Of a stretch of 64,000 nt of DNA, positions 33,901-41,045 are shown piece after piece (within the stretch, counting starts at the first letter, position 1; every line of letters starts with the position of its first letter). Origin of the DNA: CAJXVA01 sp963761755 (GTDB lineage: Bacteria; Myxococcota_A; Polyangia; Nannocystales; Nannocystaceae); assembly GCA_963761755.1 (NCBI GenBank), contig CAVXIC010000022.1:1-64000 (forward strand), given 5' to 3'. A program made the position numbers and the translations under genes. The notes beneath the pieces were generated by a model. That model was not told where the DNA came from and searched no databases. It saw only the letters and a list, made by a program, of their open reading frames with translations.

Positions 33901-34533
33901 AACGTCGAGCGCTTCGAGTTGCGGGAGTCCGGCGAGAGGGAGGCGGTACCCCCCGTGCTCGCCGATCAGCGGTTGACTGTAGGACACGACGATCTCCTTG
34001 TCCGCCAGCGGCTCGATCGGAAAGACGCGCGCCGAGATGCGGTTGGCGGCCGCCTTCTCGAGCAGCGCCGGGTCGACCCGAGGCCGCTGATGAATGAAGG
34101 TTTCGAAGGTCTTCCGTGCCTTGGCCCGTTCGACGACCTCACCCTCCATCCACGTCCCGCCGATCTTCATCGCAAGTCGCGAACACGCCGCGTCCGGGGG
34201 CAGGTCGACTTCGAAGCGACCTTCGCGACGACGCTGCTCGGGGTTGTGGAACACCAGGTGAAGCTCGGTAAAGGCGACGGGGTCCTCGACCACGACCGTC
34301 CCGGTCACCGACCGAAGTTGAAGCCCGGACCCGTCGCCCGCCGTCAGGGACATCGGCACCCGAGCCGCCACCGAGGCCTGCCACTCCACCAGTGGGACCA
34401 CGGGCGCCAGCGTGTGTTGCACCAGCGTCGGGCTGTCTGCGGGATCCTGCGCCGCGGAAGGCCGCGGCTCGTCTCGCGTACACGACAGCGTCCACAGCAG
34501 GGTCAGCGGGTCAACCACAGCAGGGACGACCAA
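30967..34533 (-). CDS. VIT/VWA lipoprotein with AgmX-like and TPR-like C-terminal parts
   Basis: 1188 residues, probably starting at TTG 34533; the N-terminus LLWTLSC looks like a lipobox. Order: VIT domain (about 50-240; RFEVDLPPDAACSRLAMKIG), von Willebrand A domain (about 285-470; LTILFDTSASGAG with the DxSxS metal site), a Gly-rich linker, an AgmX/PglI-like TonB C-terminal-type domain (RRIVRAHINEVRFCYERAL, VAFVVGVDGRVTTAAV), then TPR-like helices (IVALGEMLEIEGRPALAARV). AgmX/PglI is linked to gliding motility in myxobacteria (family knowledge). Probably an envelope scaffold at the cell surface. Start codon uncertain. Confidence 0.85.
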   Translation of the reverse strand: MVVPAVVDPLTLLWTLSCTRDEPRPSAAQDPADSPTLVQHTLAPVVPLVEWQASVAARVPMSLTAGDGSGLQLRSVTGTVVVEDPVAFTELHLVFHNPEQRRREGRFEVDLPPDAACSRLAMKIGGTWMEGEVVERAKARKTFETFIHQRPRVDPALLEKAAANRISARVFPIEPLADKEIVVSYSQPLIGEHGGYRLPLAGLPQLEALDVRVIVKTAGEADSDRFMTASSRVVQVSERNFAPQKDLVVALEGAGLAAGVRSERLAAVRVRLPEAAQGPPIDALTILFDTSASGAGIFEREVDRLEGFLRGLPPHTSVRVIAFDQGVEQVFEGEASEGPGEGLAALRQRRAFGASDLGAALEDPLLASARGHRLLVWSDGVATAGRTGTASLVERAAALGVQRIDAYATTMSADRSVLSELAAAASRTGFVVGPDVNGPSLAHRLTEQGFDDVRVDVFGARWSYPRSLEGLAPGDDVVVYARFDADAPASIEVGFSDPALGRHVVSTLEGASPLVERAVATARAAELTALLGTTRDRAATSALRADLLELSLRHRILTSQTALLVLESEQDYRRYDIDRTALADILTVGPGGIDLLRRGRGPTGTASSDDDARRDVIPQMARAFDQVTTADDSGVLGVMQSSSGHFLASPAGGAFSVGDDDEDVWGGLTGTEVGESYGLGGLGISGDQRGLEGTGRGGGGTGEGTIGLGNVGLIGSGPGIGSGFGRGASGNAAAAGSHGGFGGRGARVPVVRGGRATVEGSLDVDIVRRIVRAHINEVRFCYERALRSNPDVAGRVEVAFVVGVDGRVTTAAVDQSTLADDSAAVCTAKAVRRWRFPKPPGGATVSVRYPFSMTPGSGSMPAPARAGRSARQALQSRRRRGDPSDGPQWVGSAQSGRFAALQRLVADGETEQARAEAWAWATSQPDNALAIVALGEMLEIEGRPALAARVYGSLIDLYPARADMRRAAGARLEAVGSDHRALAIDTYRKAIEQRPDQINGHRLLAWALAKDERYEEAFEVIGDALQISTPPGRFNGAKALLRQDRELVAAAWLAATADADPTVDRRLRAAGVRPSSSASLRLVADWETDATDVDLLVEPLGKGSGRRHADVRDGFGPEAWVSRPGKTPAAVSARVRYFDRGAMGYAMGTVSAVRHDGEGTLTYIDRPFVIMEARGSVELGRFRGGRQI

Positions 34534-34862
34534 CGACTCTCGGTGCGACTGAACATCAAACGGAACCCTTCGCTACGACATCGCGACCGGCCCAGGGTTC
34601 CCACCGCTGGCGTAAACGCTGCGAAGGCCCGTCGTCGCCACGGTCTCACGGCGGAGAGCGAGGCCGGCACAGACGGAACTCCACGGGCACCTGTATCGGA
34701 GCGATCGCGCCAGGGCTCGGATCTCCGAGGGTTGGTCGGCAGGGGTGGTCGGAGACGCACAGACGAGCGCTTGCGCCTCCGCTGCGCGCTCAACCGAATA
34801 CGCCGTCGAGGTCGTCCGACGCCGCCGCGCTGAAGGCACGGAGGTTGCAACCATCACGGAAC
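34534..34862. other. About 330 bp without a gene
   Basis: No frame on either strand has coding character here; several short overlapping frames are Arg-rich and look random. It should hold the promoters of the divergent VIT/VWA gene and the Rho_N-like gene. No clear promoter boxes, hairpins or repeats were seen. Confidence 0.4.
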
Positions 34863-35159
34863 ATGCCCAGATGGACCCAAAAAGACGAACGCCAGTACGA
34901 ACATGTCCTCGAAAGTGAGCTCGAGCGGGGCCGAGGTGAGGACCGGGCCGAGGAGGTGGCTGCTCGAACCGTGAACAAGCAGCGTCGCAAAGAGGGGCGC
35001 ACTCCCAACCGCACCACCTCGGGCACCGGCAACCCCACGACGAGTCTCGAGAGCCGCACGCGGGACGAACTCTACAACCGCGCCAAAGACCTCGGCATCT
35101 CCGGCCGCAGCTCGATGAGCAAGGCCGAACTGGTGGACGCGGTACGACGGCGCAACTGA
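34863..35159 (+). CDS. Small Rho_N-like (plasmid-stabilisation-type) protein
   Basis: 98 residues from the ATG at 34863 (MPRWTQKDERQYEHVLESE). The frame continues upstream but loses the family pattern. Highly characteristic: KDERQYEHV, AARTVNKQRRKEGRTPNRTT, SGTGNP, then the LEM/SAP-like Rho_N motif DELYNRAKDLGISGRSSMSK and ELVDAVRR. Homologues are often annotated as plasmid stabilisation proteins, but their role is not established; the Rho_N motif suggests nucleic-acid binding. Chromosomal and alone here. Confidence 0.85.
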   Translation: MPRWTQKDERQYEHVLESELERGRGEDRAEEVAARTVNKQRRKEGRTPNRTTSGTGNPTTSLESRTRDELYNRAKDLGISGRSSMSKAELVDAVRRRN

Positions 35160-35186
35160 ATCTGTTGGCAGTTCGATGGCGCGCGC

Positions 35187-35723
35187 TCAGTCATCTCCGC
35201 GAAAGTCCGCGTGTTGCTGGGCGAGCTGGGCGAGCGACATCACCACCGGGCCGTCCACCGCCCGCTCGGGCAAGATGTCGTGGGGACGGAAGTCCTGCCA
35301 CTTCTTGAGCTCGACGACGCCGACGTGTCCGTTCGGACAGACGCTGATGCGCAGATCCATCTTCATCTGATCCTTGGGGACCATCGGAATGGTGTGCAGG
35401 ACGCCCACGTCGACCGCCTGCACGGCGGCAGTGACCTGCGCCTCCATGTCCAGCGGGAAGTATGCGTCTTCGCAGTCGAGCTCCTTGCCACAGGTCGCGC
35501 ACTTCTCCACGCTCGTCGAGAACGCGAACATCGCCAAACCGACCAGCGCCAGCCCGGCGGCGACGACGTAGAGCGTCCACTGGGGTAGCGCGAAGCGGCG
35601 GATGGAGATGGTCCATTCGGTCAACAGCGCCACACACACCACGCCGCCGGCTGCGGCGAACAAGCCGAGCGCCGTCGCCACGCCGCTGGCGCTCGCCCCC
35701 TTCTTGATTCTCGAGTCTTGCAT
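35187..35723 (-). CDS. Two-helix membrane protein with zinc-ribbon-like motif
   Basis: 178 residues. Two transmembrane helices (ALGLFAAAGGVVCVALL and TLYVVAAGLALVGLAMFAF), then a cytoplasmic part with KCATCGKELDCEDAYF and a later ISVCPNGHVG, four Cys that could bind zinc. The end is acidic (LAQQHADFRGDD). Its ATG (CAT at 35721-35723) overlaps the ATG of a plus-strand frame at 35722, leaving no space for a divergent promoter if both are used. No family recognised. Confidence 0.7.
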   Translation of the reverse strand: MQDSRIKKGASASGVATALGLFAAAGGVVCVALLTEWTISIRRFALPQWTLYVVAAGLALVGLAMFAFSTSVEKCATCGKELDCEDAYFPLDMEAQVTAAVQAVDVGVLHTIPMVPKDQMKMDLRISVCPNGHVGVVELKKWQDFRPHDILPERAVDGPVVMSLAQLAQQHADFRGDD

Positions 35724-37008
35724 GTCCGGTACACTGCGCGCCGCGACGAATCGATCACCGTTGTGGTGTTTTTTCTTCGAGTGTCCGCCACCGCGCCGCT
35801 ATTCTTCATCCCGCTGGACGAAGCCGTCGGCTACGGACACGGTCGTCGACGAGGCCTCGCTGGTGCACTTCAAGGCCTTCGCCGACGACGGGTACCGACC
35901 GTCCCTCTCGGCCAAGCTCGACGTCGCGGTCTCCGACCCCGCCGAGGCGGAGCGCCTGTACGTCCACGGCAAGGGGCGCTGCCACTCCCGACGGCAACAT
36001 CGCCACCTCGACCGCGTCCGTGCAGATCTCGCGCCTCGACAGCTGGAACCTGGACCTGTTCTCCGATCACGCGGTCTCGTTCGACCACTGCCAGATCGAC
36101 GTGCGGCTCGCCGGAGTGGACGGTGCGGTCTCGCGACCGCTGGGGACGTACTGCTTCCAGGATGGCACCACGGTCTCGGGGGACTGCCCCCAGTCCGTGC
36201 TCCCGCCCACCCCCCCAGCGACTCGGAACTACTGCGATGGATCGGGACCGAGGCGAAGTTCGAGGACGGACTCGAGCTGGCATTCGAGCTGCAGCCCTCG
36301 GTGAACGCGGGGCACGAACTCGAGGTCGCCGCTCGCACGGTCTGTCTCGTCGATGGCATCCACTTCTTGGAGTCCGAGTCGGTGTCGTTCTCCGGCGGTG
36401 CCTTCGACTTCCTACCGGGGGAAACCTACGGCGGCAAGATCACGGTGTTCGATGACGACAAGTGGTCGTCGCTAAACCTCGGCGCGGCGACCTGTCAGGT
36501 GACGTTCGAGGCCGAGGACCCCTCCCTCTTCGAGGACGCAAATCCCCACCGCATCCACACCGTATGCTCGCGAGAGGGCGCCCTGACCGACGGCCCTTGC
36601 AAGGGCTTCCCATCGGCGAGCTTCACCGAGGGCGAAGGGCTCGAGGAGATGAGGGTGCGCGAAGTGGAAGGCACCATCGCCCCCTCGATGTTCGGGAACG
36701 CACCCGACCTGCGCTTCTCCCTGGAGGTCACCGCCGCGGGCCCGATGGGCGGTTCGGTGTATCCGAAGGTCGTCTGCAAGGGCGCAGGGGGCCCCCGAGA
36801 GGCCATGGCCCGATGGGATGGCACCGACCTGACGGACCTCCGCAAGGGCGAGAGCGCAAGAGTCTGGATCGATCGCGCCGACGACTCGACCCCCGTCGAC
36901 GCCCTGCAGTGGTGCGAGCTGCAGCTGACGCAGCTCGGCAGGGACGAGCCCTTGGCGCGCTACTTCTGGAACGGGAAGAAGACCCGCGAGCAGGGCTGCG
37001 AGGGCTGA
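35722..37008 (+). pseudogene. Frameshifted gene for a secreted-type protein of unknown function
   Basis: Coding character is clear but changes frame. Frame one covers about 35820-35975 (VDEASLVHFKAFADDGYRPS). Frame two covers about 35985-36210 (ISRLDSWNLDLFSDHAVSF). Frame one resumes from about 36215 to the stop at 37008 (WIGTEAKFEDGLELAFELQ). The first switch is near a GGGG run at 35973-35976 and the second at a seven-C run at 36211-36217, so two single-base indels restore one protein of about 400 residues. Several Cys and strand-rich segments suggest an extracytoplasmic protein. The start is unclear: the ATG at 35722 gives no signal peptide. Either a true pseudogene or homopolymer sequencing errors. 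Confidence 0.65.
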
Positions 37009-37235
37009 CTCGCCTTGAGGCGGACGTCACCCGACGAATCGAGTCGTGTCAGTGGTTGCACTTGTCCGATGACAGCGGCGATTTGCTCGGGGGTGATGAC
37101 GGCCCGAGTGACGCGCATGGAGCGGTGTCGCGAAAACTTCCAGTACCATCGACGCGTCATCGGAGACAGAGGCGGCTAGGAGTGCGAGGGTGATCACGCT
37201 TGAAGTCGCACGCTCGATCCGACACGATACTCCTG

Positions 37236-37535
37236 ATGAGCGGACAGACCCTTTCAAAAGCGAAGAACGCCGCCAAGTTCGTCGTCTTCATGGTGGGATT
37301 CTACGGCTTGCTCTTCGCTTGTTCGCTGCCCTACTCCTACTTCCTGGGGCGCGAGCAGGGGGCGTCCTGCACAATGGGAAACCAATGTACGCAGGGGCAT
37401 TGGTTCGGACAGTGCGTGCGTGGCGACGGTCCGAACTACTGCGCCGCCAGGTGCGACCACGACCGACCGTGTCCCAACGGCTGGCGATGTGGAACGCCTC
37501 CCCATCTGTCTGACACCTATTGCGTTCGATCTTGA
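37236..37535 (+). CDS. Membrane-anchored Cys-rich small protein
   Basis: 99 residues from the ATG at 37236; a TTG at 37200 would add 12 residues. One transmembrane helix (FVVFMVGFYGLLFACSLPYS) is followed by an outer domain with eight Cys: GASCTMGNQC, QCVRGD, YCAARCDHDRPC, RCGTP, TYCVRS. The spacing resembles small disulfide-stabilised extracellular modules common in Nannocystineae. The Cys in the helix end (FACS) could be a lipobox. No function assigned. Confidence 0.65.
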   Translation: MSGQTLSKAKNAAKFVVFMVGFYGLLFACSLPYSYFLGREQGASCTMGNQCTQGHWFGQCVRGDGPNYCAARCDHDRPCPNGWRCGTPPHLSDTYCVRS

Positions 37536-37720
37536 GATCGAGCGCCGGCGGACCACGTAAAGGACCAGGGTCCTAAGGGGCGACACCTGCCTGTTTCGTC
37601 TCGTCCATTTGCCAGGCCGATTTCGATACCGCCCCGGGGACCGCGACTCCCTGGGGCAAGCGAAATCAATTGGGAACTCAATTGGGAAATCACCGTACGT
37701 GCGCGCGTGGTCACGGGCTC

Positions 37721-38434
37721 CTACGTCACTGGTGCGGATCCGGGGGGTACCGGACCCGGATCTGAATGCTCGCACGCGTGCGATATCAGGATCGTATCGC
37801 CGTTACTGCAGTTCCATACGGCTTGGCACGAGTTGGGCGCCGCGTTGTTGCCGTTGACCACCTGGTAGAACGTGCACTCGTAGCCGCTTCCGCTGGGAGG
37901 CGGCGTCCCGTTAGAGCTCTCCGGGCCGCGAGAGCTGATGGCACCCGTGCCGCCCCAAGTACCGCTCGCACCACCACCACCAAAGCCACCGCCGCCACCA
38001 GAGAACGGGTCCCAGGGGAGGTCGCCGCTCCCGCCGAAGAAGCCGTCGGGCCAATAGTACCACTTGCCATCGTCGAGCGTTCCGTAGCCGATGACGTCGG
38101 CCTGCAGGTCGTAGTCGCCGAGTTCTTGCGCGAGTTCCAGCATGTCAGCCGTATACTGGACCGCTTCCTGCAGCGTGGGAAAGTACTCGTAGTAGAAGAC
38201 TCCGTCGTCGAGAACCGCCGCCTTGTACTGGTAGTTCTGCGCGATCAAGCTGTGATAGCCCCAAGCCCAGTGCGGGCCATAGTCGATGTGGGCGCCGCCC
38301 GGGGATGGATCAATGTAGGCGTGTGCGGTAGCGGGCGCGGAGAGTTCAGCACCGAATCCGGCCGCGGCGACGACCGCACAGCACAAGAGATGACGAAGCC
38401 AGAACGGAGTTCCCTGGATTCCTTTGCGTCTCAT
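37721..38434 (-). CDS. Secreted protein with Gly-rich linker and Cys-rich tail
   Basis: 237 residues from the ATG at 38434 (MRRKGIQGTPFWLRHLLCCA). The signal peptide is likely cleaved near SAPATAHA. The mature part starts YIDPSPGGAHIDYGPHWAWG, with Tyr-rich strands and a helix (LQEAVQYTADMLELAQELG). A Gly/Phe-rich linker leads to a tail with four Cys (YECTFYQ, NSCQAVWNC, HACEH). No known domain. It stands alone in a region with other small secreted proteins. Confidence 0.65.
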   Translation of the reverse strand: MRRKGIQGTPFWLRHLLCCAVVAAAGFGAELSAPATAHAYIDPSPGGAHIDYGPHWAWGYHSLIAQNYQYKAAVLDDGVFYYEYFPTLQEAVQYTADMLELAQELGDYDLQADVIGYGTLDDGKWYYWPDGFFGGSGDLPWDPFSGGGGGFGGGGASGTWGGTGAISSRGPESSNGTPPPSGSGYECTFYQVVNGNNAAPNSCQAVWNCSNGDTILISHACEHSDPGPVPPGSAPVT

Positions 38435-38589
38435 GATCCCGTCCTCGCCTCCGGGCGCCATGCTGCACGTTGCACGAACTGCGCAATCCGTGGCCGGCGG
38501 GCGCGTCGACTCACGCAAGCGTGCCCACGGCCTGACGAGTCGTGCTGCCCTGCTCCCGGCCGGCCTCATCGGCAGCGTGCTGCAGTCCC

Positions 38590-38770
38590 ATGCCGCACCG
38601 CCTCGTCGTCGTCGTCTTTCTCGCCGCGTGTCACTCCGGCAGCACCGCCCCGAGCTCCGAGCCTGCGACGCCGAAGAACGCCGAGCCGCTGCCGGCCGAG
38701 CCCGCCCGGGACGAAGTGTGTGCGGCCGAGCACGTCGAGGCGGCGATGGACGACTCCGCGAAGCACGGTC
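38590..38770 (+). pseudogene. Truncated lipoprotein gene abutting uvrB
   Basis: The ATG at 38590 opens a convincing lipoprotein start: MPHRLVVVVFLAACHSGSTA with lipobox FLAAC, then an Ala/Pro/Glu linker and DEVCAAEHVEAAMDDSAKHG, which looks like the beginning of a folded domain. At 38771 the frame enters the antisense of the uvrB 3' end and becomes Arg/Pro-rich until 39078. The body of the gene appears to have been lost at this junction. The start frame has good coding bias. Could also be a very short lipoprotein with a fortuitous read-through. Confidence 0.5.
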
Positions 38771-40918
38771 TCACGTGCCGAACTCGAGCTTCCTGGCCTC
38801 CAGCACGTGAATGCGGTCGCGAATCCGTGCGGCCTCCTCGTAGCGCAGCTCCTTGGCCAGGGTCTGCATCTCACCGCGAAGCTCGTCGATCCGACCCTCC
38901 AGCTCAGCGGGAAGCAGGTCGGAGTCTCGAAGCTCGCCCACGCCGACCGGCAGCGCGTCCGCCTCGGACTTCTTGCCCCGGCCGCGGCCCTTCCCTCGGC
39001 CTCGGGCGGTGGGGACGGCGGTCTCGGTCTTGTCGTTGGAGACGGTCGAGATGGAGCGCTTCGTCGAGGTGGGCGTGATGCCGTGCTCGACGTTGTAGGC
39101 CTGCTGCATTTCCCGCCGCTGCTCAGTCACATCGAGGGTCTGCTGCATGCTGTCGGTGATCCGATCGGCATACATGATCACGCGTCCCTCGGAGTTGCGC
39201 GCGGCCCGGCCCACGGTTTGAATCAGGCTCCGGCTCGAGCGCAGGAATCCTTCCTTGTCGGCGTCGAGGATTGCGACGAGGCTGACCTCGGGAATGTCGA
39301 GTCCCTCGCGAAGCAGGTTGATGCCGACGAGGACATCGTAGGTACCCTGACGAAGACCTCGAATCAGCTCGATGCGTTCGAGGGTGTCGATGTCGGAGTG
39401 GAGGTAGCGGACGCGGACGCCGAGGTCTGCATAGTATTCGGTGAGGTCTTCGGCCATGCGCTTGGTGAGCGTGGTGACGAGCACCCGCTCGTTCTTGTCG
39501 ACCCGCACCTTGATCTCGTCGAGCAAGTCGTCGATCTGGCCCTGGATCGGGCGGACCTCGATCGGTGGATCGAGCAGTCCGGTGGGGCGAATGATCTGCT
39601 CGACGACGTGGCCGCCGGTCTTCTCGAGCTCGTAGTTGCCCGGCGTCGCGCTCATGAAGATCGCTTGCCCGATGCGCTCCTCCCACTCCTCGAACTTGAG
39701 CGGACGGTTGTCCATGGCGCTGGGAAGCCGGAATCCGTGGCTGACGAGCGTTTCCTTGCGGCTCCTGTCTCCGCGGTACATCGCGGATACCTGGGAGATG
39801 GTCTGGTGCGACTCATCGACGACCATGAGGAAGTCGTCGGGAAAGTAGTCGATCAGGGTCGGGGGAGCCTGTCCCGGCTCGCGGCCGGTGAGGTGCCGAG
39901 AGTAGTTCTCGATCCCGGCGCATCGACCCATCTCCTGCATCATCTCGATGTCGAACATCGTGCGCTGCTCGAGTCGCTGCGCCTCGAGCAGCTTCTCGTC
40001 CTTGCGCAGCGCGGTGAGGTGCTGCTGCAGCTCGTCTTGAATTCCCGTGATCGCGCGACGGAGCCGGGCCCCGGGCGTCACGTAGTGACTGGCGGGAAAG
40101 AGGGTGACCTGCGGGAGCGTCTGCTTGGGCTGGCCGCGCAGCGGATCGATCTCTCGAATTGCTTCGACGTCGTCGCCGAAGAACTCGATGCGAATCGCGG
40201 TGTCGTCTTCGTAGGCGGGAAAGACCTCGACCACGTCTCCGCGCACTCTGAAGGTGCCGCGGTGGAAGTCGATGTCGTTGCGCTCGTACTGCATCTGAAT
40301 CAGGCGGCGCAGCAGCTGGTCCCGGTCGAGCTGGTCGCCCACGGTGATCTGCGCAACCATGCCCAGGTACGCCTCGGCCGCACCGATGCCGTAGATGCAC
40401 GACACGCTGGCGACGATGAGCACGTCGCGGCGGCTGAGCAGGGAGTACGTGGCCGCGTGCCGCATGCGGTCGATCTGCTCGTTGATCGTCGAGTCCTTCT
40501 CGATGTACGTGTCGGTGCTCGCGACGTACGCTTCGGGCTGGTAGTAGTCGTAGTAGCTGACGAAGTACTCGACCGCGTTGTGGGGGAAGAGCGCGCAGAA
40601 CTCCGAGTACAGCTGCGCGGCGAGGGTCTTGTTGTGGGCCAGGACCAGCGTCGGGCGCTGGATCCTCTCGACGACGTTGGCGATCGAGAACGTCTTGCCG
40701 CTGCCGGTGATGCCCAGCAGCTGTTGGTAGGCTTCCCCGGCCTCGATGCCCTGTACGAGCTGTTCGATCGCAGCGGGCTGCCCACCGGCTGGCTTGAACT
40801 GGGAGACGAGCTCGAAGGGACGGTCCAGCGGCGCGGGAAGCTGGACGAGGTTCGCGTCCCAGTCGTCGACGTTGGGGTCGACGGACGCGGGCGCGGCGAG
40901 TCGTTCGCGAACGGGCAT
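38771..40918 (-). CDS. uvrB: Excinuclease ABC subunit B
   Basis: 715 residues. Motifs of UvrB: QPAAIEQLVQGIEAGEAYQQ, Walker A LLGITGSGKTFS, the beta-hairpin YYDYYQPEAYVA, helicase motif VDESHQTISQVSAMYRGD, GLDIPEVSLVAILDAD, QTVGRAARN, and a C-terminal UVR motif (LRGEMQTLAKELRYEEAARI) that contacts UvrC. With UvrA and UvrC it verifies lesions in nucleotide excision repair. A basic Lys/Arg/Gly segment lies between helicase and UVR parts. uvrA and uvrC are not in the window. Confidence 0.97.
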   Translation of the reverse strand: MPVRERLAAPASVDPNVDDWDANLVQLPAPLDRPFELVSQFKPAGGQPAAIEQLVQGIEAGEAYQQLLGITGSGKTFSIANVVERIQRPTLVLAHNKTLAAQLYSEFCALFPHNAVEYFVSYYDYYQPEAYVASTDTYIEKDSTINEQIDRMRHAATYSLLSRRDVLIVASVSCIYGIGAAEAYLGMVAQITVGDQLDRDQLLRRLIQMQYERNDIDFHRGTFRVRGDVVEVFPAYEDDTAIRIEFFGDDVEAIREIDPLRGQPKQTLPQVTLFPASHYVTPGARLRRAITGIQDELQQHLTALRKDEKLLEAQRLEQRTMFDIEMMQEMGRCAGIENYSRHLTGREPGQAPPTLIDYFPDDFLMVVDESHQTISQVSAMYRGDRSRKETLVSHGFRLPSAMDNRPLKFEEWEERIGQAIFMSATPGNYELEKTGGHVVEQIIRPTGLLDPPIEVRPIQGQIDDLLDEIKVRVDKNERVLVTTLTKRMAEDLTEYYADLGVRVRYLHSDIDTLERIELIRGLRQGTYDVLVGINLLREGLDIPEVSLVAILDADKEGFLRSSRSLIQTVGRAARNSEGRVIMYADRITDSMQQTLDVTEQRREMQQAYNVEHGITPTSTKRSISTVSNDKTETAVPTARGRGKGRGRGKKSEADALPVGVGELRDSDLLPAELEGRIDELRGEMQTLAKELRYEEAARIRDRIHVLEARKLEFGT

Positions 40919-41045
40919 GGCCGGGGGAGTCTACGCCGGCGCGGAGTCGCGGGCCGCCGAGGAATCTCCGGTGAAGAAAGGATGCGGAGGCCCGTGCGCG
41001 TGCTACCCGCCAGCGCAGGCCTCGGACGTGATGGCCCAGGTACTG

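Noticed and set aside
37550..37715. Possible REP or transposase-flanking element (direct repeats TCAATTGGGAA)
   Set aside because: Only a short repeated motif and no transposase or inverted ends; not enough to call a mobile element.
37828..37850. Sigma-54-like TGGCAC match
   Set aside because: Lies inside a coding region and the -12 element does not fit.
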